Shown one piece after another: positions 8,488 to 15,074 of a stretch of 64,000 bases of DNA. The stretch comes from Paractinoplanes brasiliensis. GTDB taxonomy: Bacteria; Actinomycetota; Actinomycetes; Mycobacteriales; Micromonosporaceae. The notes below the pieces were generated by a model. That model searched no databases. It saw nothing but the letters and a program-made list of their open reading frames with translations, and was not told the DNA's origin. The stretch's first letter is position 1; the number at the start of each line of letters is the position of its first letter. The translations under genes were made by a program, and so were the position numbers. The DNA lies in assembly GCF_004362215.1 (NCBI RefSeq), contig NZ_SNWR01000001.1:5066001-5130000 (forward strand), in the 5' to 3' direction.

Positions 8488-9459
8488 ATGTTCGTGGACG
8501 CGTGGGATCCGTCGTACGGGTCCTCGTTCGAAGGCGGCGCCGAGGGCGGGGACGGTCCGGCCTCGCCGAGCAGCGCGCAGGTGGACACCGACGTCGAGGT
8601 GCCGGCGGCCGAGTGGGCGCCGATCGACGTGTCGTCCTCGGTGCGCTGCCCCGACGTGGTGTTCCTGGTCGACGGCGTACGGCGCAACGACGCGGGACTG
8701 TGGACGGCGGAGGAGGACGGGACGTCGTACGCCGGGCTCGCCGCCTCGTACGCGGCCGGGGTGGTTCGCTGCGACCTCGCTCGCGGGGCGGCCGAGTTGG
8801 TGGGCGCGCGCGTGGGCCGCGGGTTGTTCACGGCCAGCCCGTCGGCCGGGGACGTGCAGGCCGGAACGGTGCGTTATGAGGTGCACCGCATCCACGGCAC
8901 GGGCGAGGCCAGCAAGCTGCCGGCCGCCGTGCAGGGGCCGCTGACCGCGCTCGAGATCGACATCTCGTCGGCCGCGCGCGAGATGGGCGCGTCCTTCGCG
9001 GGCGACGACCTGCTGGTGGTGGACGGGCCGCTGCGCAACCGGCGACAGCTGCCGCGCACGATCGGGTACGTCAAGACGCAGCAGAAGCAGTACCTGCCGG
9101 CCACGTTGACCGCGGTCGTGACGTCGCTGCGGCCCAGCCAGCGCACGCCGGTGTTCCACCTGGGCACGGTGTGGGGCGGCTGGTCGTGGTATCTGCGGCT
9201 GCCCGGCGCGTCGGGGGCGCCGTGGTCGGGCATCGTCCGGGTCGAGTGCTCGCCCGACCTGACCCCCGAGCAGGCGATCGAGCTGGCCGAGATCTCCGGC
9301 GCGACGCTGCCACGGTTCGCGTCGTCGGCGTACAAGGACCCGCGGGCGCCGCAGAACCTGGTGCCGATCGCCGGGCTGGAGCGCCGGCTGCGCGGCATGC
9401 TGGGCGACGCGCGGGTGCTGCACCGGGCGCTGACGCTGGCTACGGCCCGGTCGCGATGA
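8488..9459 (+). CDS. NurA-like nuclease-domain protein
   Basis: A 323-residue protein with the layout of NurA, the RNase-H-fold 5'-3' nuclease partner of HerA. The expected acidic and basic elements are visible: VVFLVDGVRR (D62), LLVVDGPLRNRRQL (D179), then GYVKTQQKQYL (K196), and a C-terminal SSAYKDPRAPQNLVPIAGLE. They match the NurA pattern of DG...DGxL...GxxK...acidic/basic tail. It follows sbcC directly; a TTG at 8479 overlapping the sbcC stop is an alternative start. The HerA gene lies in the same operon, which strengthens the call. I could not confirm the active site by alignment, so nuclease activity is inferred. The 3' end overlaps the convergent TetR gene by 20 nt. Confidence 0.6.
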   Translation: MFVDAWDPSYGSSFEGGAEGGDGPASPSSAQVDTDVEVPAAEWAPIDVSSSVRCPDVVFLVDGVRRNDAGLWTAEEDGTSYAGLAASYAAGVVRCDLARGAAELVGARVGRGLFTASPSAGDVQAGTVRYEVHRIHGTGEASKLPAAVQGPLTALEIDISSAAREMGASFAGDDLLVVDGPLRNRRQLPRTIGYVKTQQKQYLPATLTAVVTSLRPSQRTPVFHLGTVWGGWSWYLRLPGASGAPWSGIVRVECSPDLTPEQAIELAEISGATLPRFASSAYKDPRAPQNLVPIAGLERRLRGMLGDARVLHRALTLATARSR

Positions 9460-10060
9460 GCTGACGGACCAGATCCCGTACGCGGTCCGGATCGGTCCGG
9501 GGCTGCTCGCAGAACACCAGATGGGCCGTGCCGACCACGCTCAACGCCAGCGTGTCGGCCGTGGTCCGCTGATCCGCTCGCAGATCCCGCTGCTCGGCTC
9601 CGGCCGGCGTCGCGGCGCCGGTTCGCAGCTCGGCTCCGGTCTGCGTCTCGGCCGTCAGGTAGGCGGCGATCACGGCCGTCGCCTCGGTCAGGATCGGGAC
9701 ACCGTACGGGGGGTCGCGGCGCAGCCGGGCGCGTAGCTCGCCGCGCCCGATGACGAGCGAGATGAGACCCAGCCCGACCTGGTCGAAGACGCCGAACAGG
9801 AAGTCGGCGATGTTCTCGGCCACCACACCCGTGCCGGCGTGCTCGACCATGGTGGCGCCCCAGGCCTCGAGGCCGGCGATGCGGCGGCGCACGAGCTCGG
9901 CCAGGAACTCGTCGAAGTCGGTGAAGTGCCGGTGCAGCACGCCCTTGGCCACGTCGGCCTCCGCGGTGACGGCCCGGCTGGTCAGCGCGTTGGGCCCGTG
10001 GCGCATGAGGACGCGCTCGGCGGCATCGAACAACTGCTGGCGTACGTCGCGCAGCGCCAC
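9440..10060 (-). CDS. TetR/AcrR family transcriptional regulator
   Basis: A 206-residue repressor. The N-terminal helix-turn-helix is LFDAAERVLMRHGPNALTSR followed by AVTAEADVAKGVLHRHFTDF (about residues 8-50), with an alpha-helical ligand-binding C-domain. It is divergent from a methyltransferase gene at 10126, and two AGTGGGC-N4-GCCCA-type palindromes lie between them, so it most likely represses that gene and itself. The start is a GTG at 10060, just before the HTH; another GTG at 10072 is possible. The ligand is unknown. Confidence 0.85.
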   Translation of the reverse strand: MALRDVRQQLFDAAERVLMRHGPNALTSRAVTAEADVAKGVLHRHFTDFDEFLAELVRRRIAGLEAWGATMVEHAGTGVVAENIADFLFGVFDQVGLGLISLVIGRGELRARLRRDPPYGVPILTEATAVIAAYLTAETQTGAELRTGAATPAGAEQRDLRADQRTTADTLALSVVGTAHLVFCEQPRTDPDRVRDLVRQLIATGP

Positions 10061-10096
10061 TCCGGTCGGCACGGGTGTCAGCCTGCCACATGGCGA

Positions 10097-10134
10097 AGTG
10101 GGCGCTTGCCCATTAGAGTGGGCGCATGCCCACT
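10097..10134. promoter_or_regulatory. Tandem TetR-type operators overlapping a start codon
   Basis: Two near-identical 18-bp inverted repeats, AGTGGGCGCTTGCCCATT (10097-10114) and AGTGGGCGCATGCCCACT (10117-10134), have centres 20 bp apart, two helical turns. The second has perfect 7-bp arms and contains the ATG (10126) of the methyltransferase. TAGAGT at 10114-10119 fits a -10 element about 7 nt before that ATG, suggesting a leaderless transcript blocked directly by the regulator at 9440-10060. Operator and promoter function are inferred from symmetry and position. Confidence 0.65.
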
Positions 10135-10914
10135 CCGCACCGTGAGCGCCAAGCCGCCGAGTCCTTCGGGGTCGACGCGGCCCGCTACGACCGCACCCGG
10201 CCGTCGTACCCGGCCGCCCTGATCGAACGCATCGTCGCGGGCCTCCCCGGGCGCTCCGTCCTCGACGTCGGCATCGGCACCGGCATCCTGGCCCGGCAGT
10301 TGCGCGCGGTCGGCTGCGACGTCCTCGGCGTCGAACCGGACCCGCGCATGGCCGCGTTCGCGCGTGAATCCGGATTCGACGTCGAGGTGGCGCGGCTGGA
10401 GGACTGGGAGCCCGCAGGACGACTCTTCGACGGGGTGGTGTCCGGTCAGGCGTGGCACTGGGTCGATCCTGTCGCCGGGGCCGCCGCAGCTGCTTCGGCG
10501 CTGCGCCCGGGTGGGCGGCTCGCGTTGCTCTGGAACGCCGGGCAGCCCTCATCCACGGTGGCGGACGGCTTCCTCGACGTGTACGAGCGTTTGCTGCCGG
10601 GGAGCCCGATGGCCTCCGTACGGGGAATGTCGGCGGCGCAGGGGTATGCGGGGCTGCGGGATCGGGCCGAGGAGGGGATCCGGGCTTCCGGAGCCTTCGC
10701 CGGGGCGGAGCGGTGGAGTGCTGAGTGGTCGCAGGTCTGCACGCGGGACGAGTGGCTCGACCAGTTGCCTACGCAGGGGTTGCTGACGCGGTTGCCGGCG
10801 CCGCAGCTGGCCGAGTTGACGGCGGCGATCGGCGGGGTGATCGACGCGGCGGGCGGAAGCTTTCCGATGCACTTCACGACACTGACCACCACGGCGGTGC
10901 GGCGGGCCGCTTGA
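10126..10914 (+). CDS. Class I SAM-dependent methyltransferase
   Basis: A 262-residue methyltransferase of the UbiE/COQ5-like type. The SAM-binding motif I is VLDVGIGTGILARQL (about 45-59). It is followed by GVEPDPRMAAFAR (motif II acidic residue), FDGVVSGQAWHWVDP (motif III region) and LRPGGRLALLW. The start ATG lies inside a palindromic operator with no room for a ribosome site, so the mRNA is probably leaderless. The neighbouring divergent TetR protein is the likely regulator. The substrate cannot be predicted. Confidence 0.85.
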   Translation: MPTPHRERQAAESFGVDAARYDRTRPSYPAALIERIVAGLPGRSVLDVGIGTGILARQLRAVGCDVLGVEPDPRMAAFARESGFDVEVARLEDWEPAGRLFDGVVSGQAWHWVDPVAGAAAAASALRPGGRLALLWNAGQPSSTVADGFLDVYERLLPGSPMASVRGMSAAQGYAGLRDRAEEGIRASGAFAGAERWSAEWSQVCTRDEWLDQLPTQGLLTRLPAPQLAELTAAIGGVIDAAGGSFPMHFTTLTTTAVRRAA

Positions 10915-10998
10915 TCCGGCTGTCGTGTCGAGGGCTCTCCGCGTTTCGCGCACCGGGCTGCGCGCTTCCGCCGGGCTGTGTGTTTCTGCCGGAGGTGG

Positions 10999-11178
10999 GC
11001 GATCTGCTGGGTTGGGCGTTCTGCCGGGCCGGGCGTTCTGCTGGGTTGGGCGTTCCCGTCGGGCCGGGCGTTCCCGTCGGGCCGGGCGTTCCCGTCGGGC
11101 CGGGCGTTCCCGTCGGGCCGGGCGTTCCCGTCGGGCCGGGCGTTCCCGTCGGGCCGGGCATTGCCGCCGGGCCGCACA
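10999..11178. repeat. 18-bp G+C-rich minisatellite
   Basis: Six copies of TTCCCGTCGGGCCGGGCG run head to tail from 11053 to 11160 (last base changed). Degenerate copies continue on both sides: GTTCTGCTGGGTTGGGCG at 11035 and GTTCTGCCGGGCCGGGCG at 11017 on the left, and a fading copy after 11160. The 18-bp period keeps reading frames open on both strands (GRAFPS on plus, NARPDG on minus), but there is no credible start with a ribosome site or known product. There is no unique spacer between copies, so it is not a CRISPR. It lies downstream of the methyltransferase. Confidence 0.9.
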
Positions 11179-11805
11179 CTCGGCCGCCTCTCCGGGCTCC
11201 GGCCCGGCTGACTTGATTTCCGCCAACATGCCCTACCCACCCGACCAAGGGGGACCCCCACCCGGGGACCCCACCCTAAGCAGAAGGGGTGTCCTGAGGG
11301 CGCGGTTGTCCACATCCTAGGGCGGTGCCGGATTGCGGGCTTCGAGTTGTCCACAGGCTGTGTGGCGACTCCAACGACCTGTTAGATCCGACAGATGGGT
11401 CTAACCGGGATGGTTACGACACGGATCACGTGAACAGGCCGGATGGAGGGCAGACGTCCTCCGAACGGGCCGGCGACCGAGATGGGAGCGCTCCCATGCA
11501 TGGCGACGGGGACGCTCCGGAAGGGCTTGCCTACTCAGCGGTAGCGCCGCACCGCCGGTGCGTCACGGCTGCTCAGAAGGGCGTTTCATGAGACCGGTGT
11601 GGCTGAGTATTATTCGGCTGCCCTGACAGTCATATCGGTGCAGATCGATGAATTCACATCGTCTATCCATGCGCCTCGTGACCCCCCACACGAGACCGGA
11701 GGACCGTTTGAGACCGCTCCCCGAAATTTTCCCGTCCGCGTTGATCCCGAGGGCGGTTCCCGGCCGTATCTCAGGCGACGGGGAAAACTCCGGGCGGAGG
11801 TATCA
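11179..11805. other. Upstream region of the ECF sigma gene, no clear gene
   Basis: About 630 bp without a convincing CDS. It contains two spots resembling TTGTCCACA (about 11307 and 11347) and a perfect 16-bp palindrome at 11482-11497. Base composition is somewhat richer in A+T around 11590-11660 than in neighbouring genes, as expected of a promoter region. A short open frame at 11325-11591 has no family resemblance or ribosome site and is not called. Confidence 0.5.
11482..11497. promoter_or_regulatory. CebR-like palindrome ATGGGAGCGCTCCCAT
   Basis: A perfect 16-bp palindrome whose core TGGGAGCGCTCCCA is the known operator of CebR, the LacI-family repressor of cellulose/cellobiose genes in streptomycetes. 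The same 14-bp core occurs again at 27486-27499 in front of the GH12 cellulase. Here the nearest downstream gene is the ECF sigma factor at 11806, about 310 bp away, so its target is unclear. Confidence 0.6.
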
Positions 11806-12489
11806 ATGCATGCGGTGGCCGAACATCGGCTGGCGCCGGGCGGGGTGCGCCTGATGACACAGCAGCGTTCCGATGGACGGTGGCAGTCACTCGACGGAGG
11901 CCGTAGTGCGGGCGATGGTGGTTCGGTGATTCCCCGGCAGGCGCCGCGGCACGAGGCCGCGACCCCGGCGGGGGCAAGTCACGAAGACACTCTGGTCAAG
12001 ATGCTCTACGAGGAGCACGCCGGCCCTCTGCTGATGTTCGTCCTGCGCCTGACCGGCGGTGACCGGCAGCGCGCGGAAGACATCGTGCAGGAGACCCTGC
12101 TCCGGGCCTGGCGCAACGCGCACCGGCTCGGCGCGCAGGGGCAGCAGTCGCTGCGGCCGTGGCTGGTGACCGTCGCCCGGCGGATCGCGATCGACGATCA
12201 CCGCAGCGCGAGCGCCCGGCCGGCCGAGACGTACGACCGTGAGCTGGAGAGCTTCCCCAGCCAGGCCGACGACACCGACCGCGTGCTTCAGTCGATGACG
12301 GTCTCCGACGCGCTGCGCGAGCTCAGCCAGTCGCACCGCGAGATTCTCATCGAGACCTACTTCCGGGGCCGCACGGTGCCGGAAGCGGCGGAAAAGCTCA
12401 ACCTTCCGCTGGGAACTGCCAAGTCAAGGGTGTATTACGCTCTGCGTGCGTTGCGGACCGCGTTGCAGCAGCGGGGGGTGACCGAATGA
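11806..12489 (+). CDS. ECF sigma factor (SigK/SigL-like)
   Basis: A 227-residue sigma-70 family factor. Region 2 is LYEEHAGPLLMFVLRLTGGD followed by RQRAEDIVQETLLRAWRNAHR (about 65-105). Region 4 is LSQSHREILIETYFRGRTVP with EAAEKLNLPLGTAKSRVYYALRALR (about 170-215). An N-terminal extension of about 60 polar residues precedes region 2. The ATG at 11806 is preceded by CGGAGG at 5 nt, which decides the start over several upstream in-frame options. Its stop overlaps the anti-sigma ATG (ATGA 12486-12489), the usual coupling. It probably controls the exported proteins downstream. Confidence 0.9.
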   Translation: MHAVAEHRLAPGGVRLMTQQRSDGRWQSLDGGRSAGDGGSVIPRQAPRHEAATPAGASHEDTLVKMLYEEHAGPLLMFVLRLTGGDRQRAEDIVQETLLRAWRNAHRLGAQGQQSLRPWLVTVARRIAIDDHRSASARPAETYDRELESFPSQADDTDRVLQSMTVSDALRELSQSHREILIETYFRGRTVPEAAEKLNLPLGTAKSRVYYALRALRTALQQRGVTE

Positions 12490-13268
12490 CACAGGAAGAT
12501 CACTTCGACGTCGCGTCGTACGCGTTGGGCGTGCTTGACGAGCACGACGCCGCACGCTTCGAGGACCACCTCATCGAGTGCCAGAGGTGCGCTTACGAGT
12601 TGGAGTCCTTCGTCGAGGTCGCCGATCTGCTGGCCGACGTCGACGCGAACTCCGTGATCGTCGCCGAGGAGGCCCGGCGCGACGGCTTCATGCTGCAGAA
12701 GGTGATCGGCGAGGTCAGTCACGAGCGGCATCGGGCGAACAGCCGGCGGCTCTACAGCCTGGCCGCCGCGGTCGTCGTCTTCGCGATGCTGTCGATCGGC
12801 GCGTTCTTCGTGGGTGGTCAGGTCTTCGGCGGCGAGAGCAACAACCCGGCGACGACCAACACGGCCCAGCGTGGCGAGGGCCAGATGGACCCGTTGCCCA
12901 ACTCGGGCGGCGGCCCCGGCATCGGCGGGACCGACCTCACGGGCGAGCGGTTCGACGGTTCCGATCCACGCTCCGGAGTGCAGGCGTCGGTCGCCTTCGA
13001 GAAGAAGACGTTCGGCACCCAGATCTCGTTCTCGATCGGCAACATCACCGGCCCGAAGGTCTGCCGGCTGGTGGCCGTGCACACCGACGGCACCACCGAG
13101 CCGCTCGTCTCGTGGACGGTGGGGGAGAACGGCTGGGGCACGGCGAAGAACTCCGAGCCGCTGCTGCTGCAGGCTGTCACCGCCACCCCGCGCGACGAGA
13201 TCGCGCATGTGCAGGTGCAGGAGGTCGCCGCGAACGGCGCCGGCGAGACCCTGGTGCGCGTTCCGTAA
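12486..13268 (+). CDS. Zinc-finger anti-sigma factor, membrane-anchored
   Basis: A 260-residue anti-sigma factor. The zinc-binding anti-sigma domain is at the N-terminus: YALGVLDEHDAARFEDHLIE then CQRCAYEL, the HxxxCxxC signature. One transmembrane helix (LAAAVVVFAMLSIGAFFVGG, about 93-112) leads to an exported C-domain of about 140 residues with a Gly/Asn-rich linker. It should hold the sigma factor at 11806-12489 at the membrane until an external signal causes release. Start and coupling are clear from the ATGA overlap. An intrinsic terminator follows. Confidence 0.9.
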   Translation: MTQEDHFDVASYALGVLDEHDAARFEDHLIECQRCAYELESFVEVADLLADVDANSVIVAEEARRDGFMLQKVIGEVSHERHRANSRRLYSLAAAVVVFAMLSIGAFFVGGQVFGGESNNPATTNTAQRGEGQMDPLPNSGGGPGIGGTDLTGERFDGSDPRSGVQASVAFEKKTFGTQISFSIGNITGPKVCRLVAVHTDGTTEPLVSWTVGENGWGTAKNSEPLLLQAVTATPRDEIAHVQVQEVAANGAGETLVRVP

Positions 13269-13283
13269 TCAGATCAGCACGGA

Positions 13284-13322
13284 AAAGGACCCCGGCCCTT
13301 CGGCCGGGGTCCTTTCTTTTTC
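13284..13322 (+). terminator. Rho-independent terminator after the sigma/anti-sigma operon
   Basis: A perfect 14-bp stem, AAAGGACCCCGGCC with GGCCGGGGTCCTTT, encloses the stable tetraloop CTTC and is followed by CTTTTTC. It lies 16 nt after the anti-sigma stop. It separates the regulatory pair from the exported-protein genes, which therefore need their own promoter. Confidence 0.95.
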
Positions 13323-13372
13323 CTTAGGCCAGCAGGTCCCGTGAGGTCTCGCCAAAAACTCGGAAATTGATG

Positions 13373-13402
13373 GGAACTTTCTTCAACCGCCACGACCCCG
13401 TC
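13373..13402 (+). promoter_or_regulatory. Possible ECF-type promoter
   Basis: GGGAACTTT at 13372-13380 resembles the GGAAC -35 motif of ECF sigma factors. CGAC (13393) and CGTC (13399) downstream are possible -10 motifs, with 15 and 21 nt spacers respectively. It lies about 50-80 nt before the lipoprotein start and after the terminator, where a promoter is required. The upstream ECF factor is the natural candidate to use it; this is inference from motif and position. Confidence 0.35.
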
Positions 13403-13452
13403 CGCGTACTACAGCCCGGAAACGCCAGACGAAGAAACAGCCTGGAGGGCAC

Positions 13453-14181
13453 GTGGTACCGGAGAAGCGAAAGTTGATGGTCGTCGGCGCCGCAATCGCC
13501 GCGGCGTTCGCAGTGACCGGCTGCGCCCCGCAGGGATACAACGAGGCCGACTACGGCGACTCGGCCGTGCCGGCCGGCGCCAACGCCGAGGCGACCGACG
13601 GCCCTGCCGCCGACCCGGCTGCCACGAGCGACCCCGCGGCCGAGGCCGACCCCAACGCGACTGAGGGCCCCGGCGACCCGAACGCCGCCCCCGAGCTCAG
13701 TGACGCCGAGGCGACCAACTCGCTGACCGGCAGCAAGGTCGCGCGGATGGGCAAGGTCGTCGTCAACGACGAGGGCTTCGTGCTCTACCGCTTTGACAAG
13801 GACGGCAACAGCCCGGCCAAGTCGAACTGCGTCGGCGAGTGCGCCGAAATCTGGCCGCCGTCGCTCACCAACGACGGCAAGCCGAAGCTCAAGGGTGTCG
13901 ACTCCAAGCTGGTCGGCACGGTCACCCGGGCTGACGGCAGCAAGCAGCTCACCCTCAAGGGCTGGCCGCTCTACACCTACGTCGGCGACAAGAAGCCGGG
14001 CAACTGGAAGGGCCAGAACGTCAACGGCTCCTGGTTCGTGATCCAGCCCGACGGCGCCAAGAACCTCACCTGTCTGCCGAAGGTCTCCAAGCCCGTGGCC
14101 CCGCCGGCCGGCGATTCCGCGGAAGACGGAGGCGCCGGTTCGAGTGACGATTCCGGCACTGGCAGCGACTACAGCTACTGA
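13453..14181 (+). CDS. Secreted lipoprotein with Yx(FWY)xxD repeats
   Basis: A 242-residue exported lipoprotein. A signal peptide ends in the lipobox VTGC (Cys about residue 24). A low-complexity Ala/Asp/Pro linker of about 60 residues follows, then the COG4315-type domain with paired VLYRFDKD and PLYTYVGD motifs and NCVGECAEIWPP. Some family members in streptomycetes are linked to redox or electron-transfer functions; the role here is unknown. The start is a GTG at 13453 with GGAGG 5 nt before it. It is the first gene after the sigma operon terminator and probably belongs to its regulon. Confidence 0.85.
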   Translation: MVPEKRKLMVVGAAIAAAFAVTGCAPQGYNEADYGDSAVPAGANAEATDGPAADPAATSDPAAEADPNATEGPGDPNAAPELSDAEATNSLTGSKVARMGKVVVNDEGFVLYRFDKDGNSPAKSNCVGECAEIWPPSLTNDGKPKLKGVDSKLVGTVTRADGSKQLTLKGWPLYTYVGDKKPGNWKGQNVNGSWFVIQPDGAKNLTCLPKVSKPVAPPAGDSAEDGGAGSSDDSGTGSDYSY

Positions 14182-14237
14182 TCAGTCCCCCGCTTCAGGA
14201 ATTCGTTCAACAATCGCTGACCCGGAGGTAGAGGAAA

Positions 14238-15032
14238 ATGCTTACCACTCGCTCATCGCGCCGTTCGACGCGTTGGTTGGTGGGCATTTCAACGGCGGCT
14301 CTGGCATTTGTGCTCGCACCGGTCAGCCCGGTTCAGGCGGCGCCCGGCGATGCCGGCCCGGTGCCGGTGCCGAGCTCGAACGGCCTCAGTAACAAGGGTG
14401 TCGGCGCGATCAGCGACGCCGACCGTGACTTCGTCATCAAGGTCCGGCTGGCCGGGCTCTGGGAGGTCCCGGCCGGCAACATGGCCGTGGAGAAGTCGAA
14501 CGATCCGCGCGTCGTGCAGATCGGCAAGTCGATCGCCGCCCAGCATGTCGTCCTGGACAACCTCGACCGGGCGGCGGCCAAGAAGCTCAACATCAAGCTG
14601 CCGAACAAGCCGAACGGCGATCAGGAGCTCTGGCTGCAGGAGATGAGGGACGCGAACGCCACGACGTTCGACCAGATCTTCATCGACCGCCTCCGGGCCG
14701 CCCACGGCAAGATCTTCCCGGCGATCGGCACCATCCGGGCGACGACGCGGAACGACACGGTCCGCAAGTTGGCCCAGGAGGCCAACCAGTTCGTCCTGAC
14801 CCACATGACGCTGCTCGAGTCGAGCAACATCGTCGACTACGCGTCGCTTCCCACAGCTCCCGCCCCCGCGAACCCCGGCAGTGGACCGGTCCCGGTGGAC
14901 GGGCAGATGCTCGCGGCCGCCAGCAGCAGCGGCGGCATCCCGGGCGTCAGCACCACCGTGATCCTGCTCGTACTCGCGGTCGCTCTCGTGGCCGGCGTCA
15001 TCACGTCCATGCGCATCTTCCGGGCTCGGTAG
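14238..15032 (+). CDS. DUF4142 exported protein with C-terminal membrane anchor
   Basis: A 264-residue protein. The signal peptide WLVGISTAALAFVLAPVSPV ends at AQA-like QAAPG (about 36). A helical DUF4142 domain (DADRDFVIKVRLAGLWEVPA, then KSIAAQHVVLDNLDRAAAKK, about 60-210) is followed by a Pro/Gly linker and a final transmembrane helix TTVILLVLAVALVAGVI before a short basic tail. This is a ferritin-like helical family of the cell surface with unknown function. GAGG lies just before the ATG. It is 56 nt after the lipoprotein gene and shares its transcription unit. Confidence 0.85.
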   Translation: MLTTRSSRRSTRWLVGISTAALAFVLAPVSPVQAAPGDAGPVPVPSSNGLSNKGVGAISDADRDFVIKVRLAGLWEVPAGNMAVEKSNDPRVVQIGKSIAAQHVVLDNLDRAAAKKLNIKLPNKPNGDQELWLQEMRDANATTFDQIFIDRLRAAHGKIFPAIGTIRATTRNDTVRKLAQEANQFVLTHMTLLESSNIVDYASLPTAPAPANPGSGPVPVDGQMLAAASSSGGIPGVSTTVILLVLAVALVAGVITSMRIFRAR

Positions 15033-15074
15033 CCCCAGCCGGGTCCAGTCGCGTAACAGAAAGGTGTCACCCCC

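Noticed and set aside
10999..11178. Possible CRISPR array
   Set aside because: The 18-bp units are directly adjacent with no unique spacers, and no cas genes are present.
10446..11354. Minus-strand frames through the minisatellite giving NARPDG repeats
   Set aside because: No ribosome site and no related protein; the repeat leaves frames open on both strands by its period.
11325..11591. 88-codon open frame upstream of the sigma gene
   Set aside because: No ribosome site, unusual codon positions and it runs through the CebR-like palindrome; better read as regulatory DNA.
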